The notes: generated by a model not told the origin, from the letters alone. Shown: positions 41,806-51,121, counted from the stretch's first letter. The stretch is DNA of 64,000 nucleotides from CBDCTM01 sp965222005 (GCA_965222005.1 OZ244935.1:620001-684000); one strand, 5' to 3'. Numbers and translations: made by a program.

Positions 41806-43008
41806 TTGCTCTGCTGCCTGCTGGCCTTTGTTGTTTGCCTGCCCGCTGCTTCAGCCCAAAATCGGAAAGACCTGGAAAACCGCCGCAAGGCGCTCATTAA
41901 AGAGATTCGACTTACGGGAGGTTTGCTCAAAGAGACGGCCCGCAGCAGAGCGGCTGCCTATGATCGGTACATTGCGCTGCAAAACCAGATCAAGGCCCGC
42001 GAAGAACTGATCGAAACCCTCCATGCCGAGCTGCTGTATGTTGATTCCAACATCCAACGCACCAATGGTGTAATAATAGCCTTGGAGGATGACATCGGCC
42101 GATTGGAAGAGGAATATAGCAAAATGGCGCGCAAAGCAATCCGGCAAAAAATGAATTACTCCAAACTGCTCTTCCTCTTTTCTGCCAGGAGTTTCAATCA
42201 GGCTTACCAGCGCTGGCGCTACCTCAAACAGTACGATGCCTTTCGGATGAAGCAGGCCCGCCTAATCATTGATACCCGCAGGCGGTTGATGGAAAAGGTG
42301 GAAAAACTGGAAATTGATAAAGTGGATAAAGCACAGCTCATCGAAGAAGCAGAGCAGCAAAAACATACGTTGAGCCGCGATATGAAGGCCAAAAACAGAG
42401 CCTTGCAGACTTTACGGGCCGATGAGCAACGCCTGCGCCGCGAGCTGAAGGAAGGCCGAAAATTGCATCAGGAATTAAATAATGCCATCGAATCTGTGAT
42501 CAGGCGGGATATGGCTGCCAGCCGAAAAGGGGCCCGCTCGCCAAAGGCCCTGAGGGATAAAACCGACAGTTCTCCCGGCAGCACTATACATTCCTCCAAT
42601 TTCCGCCGCAACAAAGGCCGTCTGCCCTGGCCTGTGGGAGAAGGGGTGATTACCCGCTATTTTGGTAAGCAAGCGCATCCAACGCTCCGAAAAATAGAGA
42701 TCAGCAATAATGGCATCGACATCCGAACGCCAAAAAATGCTTCGGTACGGGCTGTTTTTAACGGAACCGTCGTGGGGGTGCAGTATGTACCAGGATACAA
42801 TAATATGCTCATTGTAAAACACGGGGATTATTATACCGTATATTCAAACCTCAGAGAAGTATTTGTGAAAAAAGGGGATAAGGTACGAACCAAACAGGCT
42901 GTAGGCCGTGTTGGCATTGATAAAAAATCAAACAAATCAGAAGTGCATTTTGAAGTATGGCGCGACAAACAGCGACTCAATCCTGTGCATTGGATATCAA
43001 GGAAATAG
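41806..43008 (+). CDS. EnvC-like degenerate LytM (M23) protein with coiled coil
   Basis: The product (400 residues from TTG 41806; an in-frame TTG at 41713 would overlap DUF4292 by 68 bp) has a hydrophobic leader ending ASA-Q. A coiled coil of about 220 residues follows, then a basic linker, and a C-terminal LytM domain beginning LPWPVGEGVITRYFG. The zinc-site motifs are degenerate: the HxxxD motif reads NNGID (N for H) and the final HxH reads EVHFEVW (E for the first H). Such domains, as in EnvC and NlpD, do not cut peptidoglycan but activate amidases during division. The function is therefore probably murein hydrolase activation. Confidence 0.88.
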   Translation: MLCCLLAFVVCLPAASAQNRKDLENRRKALIKEIRLTGGLLKETARSRAAAYDRYIALQNQIKAREELIETLHAELLYVDSNIQRTNGVIIALEDDIGRLEEEYSKMARKAIRQKMNYSKLLFLFSARSFNQAYQRWRYLKQYDAFRMKQARLIIDTRRRLMEKVEKLEIDKVDKAQLIEEAEQQKHTLSRDMKAKNRALQTLRADEQRLRRELKEGRKLHQELNNAIESVIRRDMAASRKGARSPKALRDKTDSSPGSTIHSSNFRRNKGRLPWPVGEGVITRYFGKQAHPTLRKIEISNNGIDIRTPKNASVRAVFNGTVVGVQYVPGYNNMLIVKHGDYYTVYSNLREVFVKKGDKVRTKQAVGRVGIDKKSNKSEVHFEVWRDKQRLNPVHWISRK

Positions 43009-43020
43009 TCAGATGATTAA

Positions 43021-43077
43021 GGGAATTGGCAATTAATAAAGTACGCAAAATGATGAGCTTATTATTTTCCAATTCCC
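43021..43077. other. Long AT-rich hairpin between envC-like gene and hflX
   Basis: GGGAATTGG (43021-43029) pairs perfectly with 43069-43077, and the stem continues inward for ten further positions with two mismatches (17 of 19 pairs) around a 19-nt loop. No T-run follows, so it could be a weak terminator, an RNA-processing site or a remnant palindromic repeat. Confidence 0.6.
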
Positions 43078-43142
43078 TAAACTGAAGAGGCTAAGAGGTC
43101 GGACAGTCTGTAATCTGCTGATCTGAAAATCTAAACAAAATT

Positions 43143-44354
43143 ATGAGCGACTGGAATTTAGGAGAAAAACATAGAAAAGGGCTACAAAAAGCTACCGAAA
43201 AGGCAGTGCTGATCGGTTTGATCCATCAACATCAAACAGAAGAACAGGTCAATGAGTATCTGGACGAATTGGAGTTTTTAGCCCTAACCGCAGGTGCCCA
43301 AACGGTCAAACGCTTTGTACAAAAGCTTGCCCATCCGGATCGGCGCACCTTCATCGGATCGGGCAAAGTTGAGCAGGTACGCGAATACATCCAACGGCAC
43401 GAGGAGGTAGCTCTCGTCATTTTTGACGACGACCTCAGCGGCAAACAGCTAAACATTTTGGAAGAAAAGCTGAAAGTGAAAATTGTGGATCGCTCCAGCC
43501 TCATTCTCGACATCTTTGCCAGCCGGGCACAAACGGCACAGGCAAAAACACAAGTGGAGCTGGCACAGATGCAGTACCTGCTGCCCCGCCTGCGCGGCCT
43601 CTGGACACACCTTGAGCGGCAGCGAGGGGGTATTGGCATGCGCGGCCCCGGTGAAAAGGAAATCGAAACGGATCGGCGGATTGTGCGCGATAAGATCACC
43701 CTTTTGAAAAAGCAGCTCGAAAAAATTGACCAACAAAATATCACCCGCCGCAAAAACAGGGGGCAATTGGTGCGGGTAGCGCTGGTAGGCTATACGAATG
43801 TAGGCAAATCCACGCTGATGAATTTGCTGAGCAAATCCAATGTATTTGCCGAAAACAAACTATTCGCCACCCTCGATACCACCGTACGCAAGGTGGTGTT
43901 TGGTGCTATGCCCTTTCTGCTGTCCGATACGGTGGGCTTTATCCGTAAGCTGCCCCACCATTTGGTCGAAAGCTTTAAATCGACGCTCGATGAGGTGCGC
44001 GAAAGTGATATGCTGATGCATGTGGTAGATATGGCTCACCCTCAGTTTCGCGATCACATTCGCACCGTCCACACCACCCTCAAAGAGCTGGGATCGGAGG
44101 AAGTACCAACTATGATGGTTTTCAATAAAATTGACCTGTACCGGCAAAGATATTTCGACGATTACCTTAGCAAGGAGGAGCGCCAGGACATTGAAAAGGG
44201 AATCATGCAACAACTCAAAAATGAATTTGAACACGAAAACGTATTCATTTCTGCACTTACTAAAGAAAATATGCCCGAATTGCGGGAAAAATTAACGAAA
44301 TTTGTAAAAGAGCTCTATGAAATCCGCTATCCCTATCAAGTGAAGCATTGGTAA
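43143..44354 (+). CDS. hflX: GTPase HflX
   Basis: HflX is a ribosome-splitting GTPase active in stress. The 403-residue product has the N-terminal HflX domain (TVKRFVQKLAHPDRRTFIGSGKVEQV; VDRSSLILDIFASRAQTAQAKTQVELAQMQYLLPRL), the linker motif GGIGMRGPGEKEIETDRR, and a G domain with G1 VALVGYTNVGKST, G3 DTVGFIRKLPHHLVESFKSTLDEV and G4 NKID. The length is in the normal range. It is preceded by the long hairpin at 43021-43077 and followed after about 50 bp by the M29 aminopeptidase gene. Confidence 0.95.
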   Translation: MSDWNLGEKHRKGLQKATEKAVLIGLIHQHQTEEQVNEYLDELEFLALTAGAQTVKRFVQKLAHPDRRTFIGSGKVEQVREYIQRHEEVALVIFDDDLSGKQLNILEEKLKVKIVDRSSLILDIFASRAQTAQAKTQVELAQMQYLLPRLRGLWTHLERQRGGIGMRGPGEKEIETDRRIVRDKITLLKKQLEKIDQQNITRRKNRGQLVRVALVGYTNVGKSTLMNLLSKSNVFAENKLFATLDTTVRKVVFGAMPFLLSDTVGFIRKLPHHLVESFKSTLDEVRESDMLMHVVDMAHPQFRDHIRTVHTTLKELGSEEVPTMMVFNKIDLYRQRYFDDYLSKEERQDIEKGIMQQLKNEFEHENVFISALTKENMPELREKLTKFVKELYEIRYPYQVKHW

Positions 44355-44402
44355 GTTGATCTTGTGTAATAAAGGATATTGACCAAAAACCAAAGGCGGT
44401 CC

Positions 44403-45503
44403 ATGAACCCGATACTCGAAAAATATGCCCTGCTGCTAGTTAATTACTGCCTCGAAATCCAGAAAGGTGATCGTTTGTATGTAAAAAGCACAACCCTCGC
44501 CGAGCCACTCATCCGCGAAGTGTACCGATTTGCCCTGAAGGCAGGGGCACAAGTAGTGGTGGATATGGATTTCAGAGAGCAGGGACGCATCTTTTTTCAG
44601 GAAGCACAAGACAAACAGCTGGATTTCATCTCGCCTATCTACAAAAAGGCAATGGAAGAGTTTGAAGCCTACCTCTTTATCCGTGCCCCCTACAATCTCC
44701 ACGATCAGCAAAATGTAGATGCCGACAAGGTGAAACGCCACAAAACGGCCAATGCCGGAGTGAGTCAGACCTATTTTCAACGAACCGCCACCCGCGCCCT
44801 CAAACGCAATCTTTGCCAATTTCCCACCGAAGCTGCCGCTCAAAATGCAGGCATGTCATTGGAAGAGTATGAACGATTTGTGTACAAGGCCTGCAATCTG
44901 TTTAGTGACGAGCCTATTGGCCAATGGCTGAACGTTCGCCAGTTTCAACAACAGATCGTAGATCTACTCAACAACAGAGAAAAGATTCACTACAAAGGGG
45001 AGGGCATTGATATTAGCTTCTCCACCAGAGATCGCACCTGGATCAATTCCGACGGGCAAACCAATATGCCTTCTGGCGAAGTATATACTTCTCCGGTAGA
45101 GGACTCGGTAAATGGCGTCATCAATTTTTCCTTTCCGGCCGTGTATATGGGGCACGAAGTGGAGGATGTAACGCTTTGGGTAAAGGATGGACTTGTGGAA
45201 AAATGGGAAGCCCGCCGTGGTGCTGACTTTCTCGACAAAATTTTCAATATGAAGGGTACCAGGCGATTTGGAGAAGCCGCTATTGGAACCAATTACAATA
45301 TTCAACGTTTTACAAAAAACATCCTGTTCGATGAAAAAATAGGCGGTACCATTCATATGGCCATCGGCCAGTCTTATTTGCAGGCGGGCGGGAAGAATCA
45401 GTCGCCTATCCACTGGGATATGATCGCCAACATGGAAAATGGCGGCCAAATATATGCCGATGACGAGAAGATTTACGAAAGTGGGAAGTTTTTGTTTGTT
45501 TAA
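44403..45503 (+). CDS. M29 family aminopeptidase
   Basis: The 366-residue metallo-aminopeptidase belongs to the M29 (AmpS/aminopeptidase T) family. Its motifs are GDRLYVKSTTLAEPLIREVYRFALKAGAQV near the N-terminus, PSGEVYTSPVEDSVNG (metal-binding Glu), a second Glu in VEKWEARRG, and the C-terminal IGGTIHMAIGQSY ... SPIHWDMIANME with the His, His and Asp ligands. It removes N-terminal residues from peptides in the cytoplasm. I start it at ATG 44403 (MNPILEKYALLL); an in-frame TTG at 44379 adds eight residues. The only near neighbour on its strand is hflX. Confidence 0.92.
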   Translation: MNPILEKYALLLVNYCLEIQKGDRLYVKSTTLAEPLIREVYRFALKAGAQVVVDMDFREQGRIFFQEAQDKQLDFISPIYKKAMEEFEAYLFIRAPYNLHDQQNVDADKVKRHKTANAGVSQTYFQRTATRALKRNLCQFPTEAAAQNAGMSLEEYERFVYKACNLFSDEPIGQWLNVRQFQQQIVDLLNNREKIHYKGEGIDISFSTRDRTWINSDGQTNMPSGEVYTSPVEDSVNGVINFSFPAVYMGHEVEDVTLWVKDGLVEKWEARRGADFLDKIFNMKGTRRFGEAAIGTNYNIQRFTKNILFDEKIGGTIHMAIGQSYLQAGGKNQSPIHWDMIANMENGGQIYADDEKIYESGKFLFV

Positions 45504-45505
45504 AG

Positions 45506-45513
45506 TATATTTG
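45506..45513 (+). promoter_or_regulatory. -7 promoter element of RNase H-fold-like gene
   Basis: TATATTTG matches TAnnTTTG perfectly, just after the aminopeptidase stop and 81 bp before the GTG at 45594. Confidence 0.5.
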
Positions 45514-45593
45514 TGTAAATATTTTAGAAAAATTTAATATTATTATTAGAAATTTGAGCAAGACTATTTTTTCACCTACTTATTATTAACATC

Positions 45594-46328
45594 GTGAACA
45601 ACATCGCATTCCTGGAACTTAAATACGGCAACATTTATGGCGGATATCCCAACTACTACGCCATTAGTGATATATGCTTCCTGGTCTTTGAGCCGTCCAC
45701 CAACCGGATTTTTGTAGAAAGTGTAGCCAATACACTCAATGTGGATATCGTCAATGTGTTTTCAAGAGTGGACGAATTGGGCAACACCGTCGAAAAAGTC
45801 CGCGAAGTCGTTAACCTGCGCACCGGCCGGGTCAGACCCTTTGATGAGGAATTCAAGCTGGATGAAGGCCAACTGGACGCCGAATTTCGGAAGCTGAGGC
45901 CGCTCAAAAACTTTGTACGCTCTTTCCTCACCAAAAAGGCAATATTCAAATACAAACCCCGCACACTTATCACCTTCGATGGCCGAAGAGATGTGTTTTT
46001 GTGCGAGAAATCAGGCGTTAACTTTAGAAATTGCCAGATCATCGACCTGCAAAAGGATATCACCAAAGAGACCAACTACCTCTTTTCACTCAACAAGCTG
46101 GCAAAAGTCATTGATTTTAAAACGACCGATAGCTATCTGCATTCCAACAATTGTAAATACTGGCTCCACCCTATCGCCGCCCGACAGATTACGCCCAAAA
46201 CGGCTGCCTGGGATGCTGCTCGCCTGCTCATGGTACACCAGGAGTATCACGAGCACCACGATGACTTCCTGATGAAAGCTGCCTTATTGTTGAATAAAAT
46301 TGAAATGGCAAAAAAAGTAGGTAGTTAA
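45594..46328 (+). CDS. Uncharacterised protein with possible RNase H/DEDD-exonuclease fold
   Basis: This 244-residue protein (GTG start) is not assigned to a named family. The order of segments resembles a DEDD 3'-5' exonuclease. A first strand FLELKYGNIYGG (E in place of the usual DxE) is followed by SDICFLVFEP, then LITFDGRRDVFLCEKSGVNFRNCQIIDLQKDI (like HN..FD..FL...D), and TPKTAAWDAARLLMVHQEY (like H.AL.DA...). The classical acidic set is incomplete, so it may be inactive as a nuclease or a distant relative such as a PIN-like or structural protein. It has its own promoter motif and the insertion sequence follows 6 bp after its stop. Confidence 0.55.
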   Translation: MNNIAFLELKYGNIYGGYPNYYAISDICFLVFEPSTNRIFVESVANTLNVDIVNVFSRVDELGNTVEKVREVVNLRTGRVRPFDEEFKLDEGQLDAEFRKLRPLKNFVRSFLTKKAIFKYKPRTLITFDGRRDVFLCEKSGVNFRNCQIIDLQKDITKETNYLFSLNKLAKVIDFKTTDSYLHSNNCKYWLHPIAARQITPKTAAWDAARLLMVHQEYHEHHDDFLMKAALLLNKIEMAKKVGS

Positions 46329-46334
46329 GGACCG

Positions 46335-47704
46335 TTCAAAAAATAAATCCGACTGATTATAACGGATTGCATTGATTCGTAAAACCACCACGAGAAGCGG
46401 AAATGAGTAAATTATGCAACCAGTCTTTGTGATAAACAAAACCATTTAGTCTGGCAGCCGGACTTTTAAGAACTTGGCTGTCATCCCATGCACTGGGACA
46501 AGACGGAACAAAATTATATAAAAGAGCAAAAGCTCGAAAGTTGTTTGACGTACTTTCAACAGAAGCATGAAACATCTGTGAATTAAAGGCATGTCGATTC
46601 ATTGACCTCATTAATCTGTCCAGCATATTGGAGGTTTTGTGGGCAGTTGGAAAATCTAAATGGACCAACCATCTGTTTTTTTTCTGGCAAAGTTTGAGGA
46701 TGTTATTTTTCATAGGGCAATCCGTTAAATTAGCCATTGTCCATTCTCTAAGCCTTCTGATTTGTTGTGCAAGTTGCCTTTTAGAATCAGCTCTGTAGCA
46801 ATCCCATATTTTATCAGCTACCTGATCAAAATAAGTCTTGAGTTTTTTCGTAGCTCTGTCGCGAACTTTTAAAAAAGCATGAAGGAAGCACTCAATAATT
46901 ACGACTTTGACAAATAAATTTTTCCAGGCATTTTGAGTGGCCCACCATCCATCTGTATTAAGGGTATGTGGCTGATAATCAGGGGATAAATCCAGTGCTT
47001 CGGTTTTAAAATCCTGATACCCAATCTGTAGCGATTCTGTATCAGCATGGGCACAGGCTGCCATTCCCAAAAAACAGTTTTGACCAATGGTGGTTGCGAT
47101 ATAAGCACGTTGACCACCGACTTTAACATGGTGTTCGTCTGCTAATAAATCCTTAGGTAAAAGCTCCGGATTTTTTATTGTAGTGCCAACGATGCTGTAT
47201 TGATGTAAGCAATAATATAGTCGATACCACCACATGGCGTTTTTGCCAAACACAAATGCCAGTGCCCAAAATGGAACCCCAAATTTCAATAAGAATAAAG
47301 GACCGGAAACTTCATCGGTTTTACCCCTGAAGTAAGGTAAAATAAAACTTGGTCGTATTCGATAATTGATACCCGATATCTCTATCTTCCGTAGCTGAAT
47401 ATTCATCTTTTTGGACATTCGATCGCGACCATTTAAACAATATCCATTTGCCATTTGTAAAGGGAAAAGTTCTGGATGTTGATCGTACAAAGATTGGATC
47501 ACTTCATGCGCTATTGTATTATTCGTCAAAAAAATATCATATTCTGCCTCACTTATGGGCAGTACTATTGTCCGATTTTGCTTATCTTTAAGTGCCATTG
47601 ATTTTGTTTCGTTTTATTAGTTACACTTAAAACATAAGCATTTTCAGTGGCTTTTTTTATTTATCAACGCAAAACGTTACAATCAGAAATCCGACATTTT
47701 TGAA
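46335..47704 (-). mobile_element. Insertion sequence with imperfect 36-bp terminal inverted repeats
   Basis: The left end (46335-46370) and right end (47669-47704, reverse complement) share TTCAAAAA, then CTGATT(A/G)TAACG and a final TTGC/TTTGC. Between those blocks each end carries the octamer AAATCCGA in opposite orientation relative to the other. One intact transposase gene fills the 1370-bp element. A target duplication was not found. It inserted between the RNase H-fold-like gene and glyS. Confidence 0.75.
46357..47598 (-). CDS. DDE-type transposase (unclassified IS)
   Basis: The 413-residue transposase has an N-terminal region with RMSKKMNIQLRKIEISG and a DDE-like core. The first acidic motif is LLADEHHVKVGGQRAYIATTIG, the second LNTDGWWATQNAWKNLFVKVVIIECFLH, and a C-terminal helical part holds TSNMLDRLMRSMNR, then NNFRAFALLYNFVPSCPSA, LNGFVYHKDWLHNLLISAS. 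This set recalls a widespread family in Chloroflexi, cyanobacteria and Bacteroidota; I cannot name the IS group. A candidate third acidic residue is the E in SVESTSNN. The frame is intact and ends 22 bp inside the left terminal repeat, so the element may be active. Confidence 0.82.
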   Translation of the reverse strand: MALKDKQNRTIVLPISEAEYDIFLTNNTIAHEVIQSLYDQHPELFPLQMANGYCLNGRDRMSKKMNIQLRKIEISGINYRIRPSFILPYFRGKTDEVSGPLFLLKFGVPFWALAFVFGKNAMWWYRLYYCLHQYSIVGTTIKNPELLPKDLLADEHHVKVGGQRAYIATTIGQNCFLGMAACAHADTESLQIGYQDFKTEALDLSPDYQPHTLNTDGWWATQNAWKNLFVKVVIIECFLHAFLKVRDRATKKLKTYFDQVADKIWDCYRADSKRQLAQQIRRLREWTMANLTDCPMKNNILKLCQKKNRWLVHLDFPTAHKTSNMLDRLMRSMNRHAFNSQMFHASVESTSNNFRAFALLYNFVPSCPSAWDDSQVLKSPAARLNGFVYHKDWLHNLLISASRGGFTNQCNPL

Positions 47705-47849
47705 ATAGGTGAAAACTGAACGACCGAAGGGCAGTGAAGTTGAATCTAATTCAAAAATTGAAAAGAGGATTTTATTTTTTGAATAACACTACGTTAGTAG
47801 CCTTAGAGTGGAGTTGAAATAACGTTTAATCAATCGATCAACAAATATA

Positions 47850-49439
47850 TTATCCCAGCTCCTCCAGTAGCCCTTTCATATCTACCCGTTCACTGATGAT
47901 CGCTTCCAGCTGTTCGATCGCTACGCGCTGCTGCTTCAAGCTATCCCTTTCGCGGAGGGTAACGGTATCATCTTCGAGACTTTCAAAATCCACCGTCACA
48001 CAGAATGGCGTGCCGATAGCATCCTGCCGCCTGTAAAGCTTTCCAATGGAGCCGGTGTCGTCGTACTGGGTAACAAAGGAAAGGCGCAGGCGCTTGAAAA
48101 TATCTTTGGCCTTCTGTACAATGCGCTCTTCATTCCGCTTTAGCGGCAGCACCGCACATTTGACGGGTGCCAGAGCAGGAGGCAGCTTGAGCACTTCACG
48201 CGTTTTGGCCGGATCGTCCTGTCCCGGCACTTGCTCCTCCACCAATGCATGGCTCATCACGGCTAAAAACATACGATCGCAACCAATAGAAGTCTCCACT
48301 ACATAGGGGACATAGTTTTCATTGAGCTCCGGGTCAAAGTACTGCAACTTGCGGCCGGATAGCTGCTGATGGCTGCTCAGGTCAAAGTCGGTGCGGGAAT
48401 GGATGCCTTCCAGTTCCTTGAACCCAAAGGGAAATTGAAACTGTATGTCCACCGCTGCATTGGCATAATGTGCCAGATTGTCGTGATCGTGAAAGCGTAG
48501 CTTATCGGCCGGCGTACCCAACGATCGATGCCACTTCATGCGCATCTCTTTCCAGTAGTTGTACCACTCCATTTCTTTGCCGGGACGTACAAAATACTGC
48601 ATTTCCATTTGCTCAAACTCGCGCATGCGAAACACAAACTGCCTGGCTACAATCTCGTTGCGGAAGGCTTTACCGATTTGCGCTATGCCGAAGGGAATCT
48701 TTTGGCGAGTGCTCTTCTGTACATTCAGGAAGTTGACGAAAATACCCTGTGCCGTTTCGGGGCGGAGGTACAATTTGCCCTCCTCACCAGCTACATTCCC
48801 CAGCTGTGTGGAAAACATGAGATTGAATTGCCGTACGTCGGTCCAATTGCGTGAACCGCTCTCCGGGTCGGCAATTTGCAACTCCTCGATGAGGGCTTTA
48901 AGATCGGCCAGCTCACCATTACTCATCGCATTCGCCAACCGGCTGGCAACGGCTTTCTTTTTCTCCGCATTGGCCACTACCCGTGGATTGGTGGAACGAA
49001 ACATGGCTTCGTCGAAGCTATCGCCAAATCGTTTGCGGGCTTTCTCGACCTCCTTATTCATTTTGGCATCCAGTTTATCCATGTAATCCTCCACCAGCAC
49101 ATCAGCCCGATAGCGCTTCTTAGAGTCCTTATTGTCGATGAGCGGATCATTGAAAGCATCCACGTGGCCAGAAGCTTTCCAGGTTTTGGGATGCATGAAA
49201 ATGGCCGCATCAATACCTACAATATTGTCGTGCATTTGTACCATAGCAGCCCACCAATAGTCTTTGATATTGTTTTTCAGCTCTACCCCATATGGGCCGT
49301 AATCATACACGGCACTGAGCCCATCATACACTTCGCTAGACTGAAATATGAAGCCATATTCCTTGCAATGAGCTACAAGTCTTTTAAACTGATCGTCTTG
49401 ATTTGCCATTTTTTTATTTTTCGTAGCAGCGGATTTCAT
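47850..49439 (-). CDS. glyS: Glycyl-tRNA synthetase, homodimeric class II
   Basis: The 529-residue enzyme charges tRNA-Gly. It shows the N-terminal motif LVAHCKEYGFIFQSSEVYDGLSAVYDYGPYGVELKNNIKDYWW, motif 2 region LRPETAQGIFVNFLNV and GIAQIGKAFRNEIVARQFVFRMREFEQMEMQYF, motif 3-like VVETSIGCDRMFLAVM, and a C-terminal anticodon-binding domain (LPPALAPVKCAVLPLKRNE). This is the alpha2 eukaryote/archaea-like type common in Bacteroidota, with an about 50-residue insertion typical of that group. ATG 49409 (MANQDDQ) is an equally good start. Sometimes named glyQS or glyS. Confidence 0.94.
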   Translation of the reverse strand: MKSAATKNKKMANQDDQFKRLVAHCKEYGFIFQSSEVYDGLSAVYDYGPYGVELKNNIKDYWWAAMVQMHDNIVGIDAAIFMHPKTWKASGHVDAFNDPLIDNKDSKKRYRADVLVEDYMDKLDAKMNKEVEKARKRFGDSFDEAMFRSTNPRVVANAEKKKAVASRLANAMSNGELADLKALIEELQIADPESGSRNWTDVRQFNLMFSTQLGNVAGEEGKLYLRPETAQGIFVNFLNVQKSTRQKIPFGIAQIGKAFRNEIVARQFVFRMREFEQMEMQYFVRPGKEMEWYNYWKEMRMKWHRSLGTPADKLRFHDHDNLAHYANAAVDIQFQFPFGFKELEGIHSRTDFDLSSHQQLSGRKLQYFDPELNENYVPYVVETSIGCDRMFLAVMSHALVEEQVPGQDDPAKTREVLKLPPALAPVKCAVLPLKRNEERIVQKAKDIFKRLRLSFVTQYDDTGSIGKLYRRQDAIGTPFCVTVDFESLEDDTVTLRERDSLKQQRVAIEQLEAIISERVDMKGLLEELG

Positions 49440-49505
49440 AAGGAGATTTTGGTTTTAGGAAATAAAAAGCTCCCATTTGTTACGAATTCCAGACTAAATA
49501 GTTAT

Positions 49506-51086
49506 TCAAAATTCGGAAGTGAAATGAAACTGCAATTTCGGAAAATTTTCCTGTGCCATTTTCAGCTGCCAGGCCGATTCGGCCAAAAACACCTGGTGCC
49601 CATCCTTGTCAATAGCCAGATCGCGGGCGCGGCGCGTGTAGAAAGCCTTCAGCTCCGCTTCATCATCGCATGTTACCCAACAGGCCTTGTGCAATTTGAT
49701 CGGCTCATAACTGCATGAGGCACCATACTCATGCTTAAGTCGGTACTGGATCACCTCAAATTGTAAGGCACCTACGGTACCGATGATCTTTCGGCCATTG
49801 GAGGTTTTGGTAAATAATTGTGCCACGCCCTCATCCATCAGCTGCTCCAGGCCTTTGGCCAGTTGCTTCGTCTTCATGGGATTCGCATTATTGACATACC
49901 GAAACTGCTCCGGCGAAAAGCTCGGAATGCCTTTGAAATGTAGCTTTTCTCCCTGCGTCACCGAATCGCCAATCTTGAAATTGCCCGTATCGTACAGCCC
50001 GATAATGTCTCCCGGAAATGCATCATCAATGACCGACTTTCGCGAAGCCATGAATGAAGTAGGATTGGCAAATTTCATTTTTTTGTTCTGCCGGACATGC
50101 AGGTAGTTGGTGTTGCGCTCAAATTTGCCTGAGCAAATACGTAAAAAAGCAATGCGGTCGCGATGGCGCGGGTCAATATTGGCATGTATCTTAAATACAA
50201 AACCCGAAAACTGATCTTCTTCCGGTTGCACAAGGCGCTCTTCAGTAAGGCGCGGCAAGGGCCAGGGAGCAATCTCTACAAAACAGTCGAGCAGCTCTTT
50301 GACCCCAAAGTTGTTGATGGCGCTGCCAAAAAACACAGGCGACAAATTGCCGTTGAGGTACTTCTGTTGGTCAAAGGCCGGATATACCTCGTTGATCATT
50401 TTAGTTTCATCGCGCAGCTCTTTAGCCGCGCCTTCGCCCACCTGCTGATCCAGCTCTGCACTGCTCAGGTTTTTTATCTCGATCACATTTTCGGCAGCCT
50501 GTTTGCTGTGCGCCCGAAAAAGTACGAGCTTCTGTTCAAAAAGATTATACACCCCCTGGAAGCGTTGCCCCATGCCGATGGGCCAGCTAAGAGGGCAGGC
50601 AGTGAGTCTCAGCTTTTGCTCGATCTGGTCCAGCAAATCAAAACCATCAAGACCCTCGCGGTCCAGCTTGTTGATGAATACAATGACGGGCGTGTTGCGC
50701 ATCCGGCATACTTCCACCAGCCTTTCCGTTTGCTCTTCCACACCCTTTGCCACATCAATCACAACGATCACACTGTCCACAGCCGTTAGGGTGCGGTAGG
50801 TATCTTCTGCAAAATCCTTGTGGCCGGGGGTGTCTAAGATATTGATTTTCAGTCCTTTATACTCAAAAGCCATCACGGAGGTCGCTACTGAAATGCCGCG
50901 CTGGCGCTCGATCTCCATAAAGTCGGAAGTGGCGCTGCGCTTAATTTTGTTAGATTTTACAGCGCCCGCTACCTGGATGGCTCCTCCGAATAGCAATAAC
51001 TTTTCGGTGAGGGTAGTTTTGCCCGCATCCGGATGGCTGATAATGGCGAAGGTGCGCCGTTTTCGTATTTCTTTGATCGTACTCAT
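49506..51086 (-). CDS. prfC: Peptide chain release factor 3
   Basis: RF3 is a translational GTPase that recycles RF1/RF2 from the ribosome. The 526-residue product begins STIKEIRKRRTFAIISHPDAGKTTLTEKLLLFGGAIQVAGAVK (G1), then MEIERQRGISVATSVM (G2), DTPGHKDFAEDTYRTLTAVDS (G3) and NKLDREG (G4), with domains II and III to the end. I start at ATG 51086 since the upstream open frame (to 51326) shows no family resemblance and covers a perfect -7 element (51122-51129). glyS lies 66 bp downstream on the same strand. Confidence 0.95.
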   Translation of the reverse strand: MSTIKEIRKRRTFAIISHPDAGKTTLTEKLLLFGGAIQVAGAVKSNKIKRSATSDFMEIERQRGISVATSVMAFEYKGLKINILDTPGHKDFAEDTYRTLTAVDSVIVVIDVAKGVEEQTERLVEVCRMRNTPVIVFINKLDREGLDGFDLLDQIEQKLRLTACPLSWPIGMGQRFQGVYNLFEQKLVLFRAHSKQAAENVIEIKNLSSAELDQQVGEGAAKELRDETKMINEVYPAFDQQKYLNGNLSPVFFGSAINNFGVKELLDCFVEIAPWPLPRLTEERLVQPEEDQFSGFVFKIHANIDPRHRDRIAFLRICSGKFERNTNYLHVRQNKKMKFANPTSFMASRKSVIDDAFPGDIIGLYDTGNFKIGDSVTQGEKLHFKGIPSFSPEQFRYVNNANPMKTKQLAKGLEQLMDEGVAQLFTKTSNGRKIIGTVGALQFEVIQYRLKHEYGASCSYEPIKLHKACWVTCDDEAELKAFYTRRARDLAIDKDGHQVFLAESAWQLKMAQENFPKLQFHFTSEF

Positions 51087-51121
51087 GCTACAAAAAGAAG
51101 TGCTTTTTTCAAAGCAAGGGG

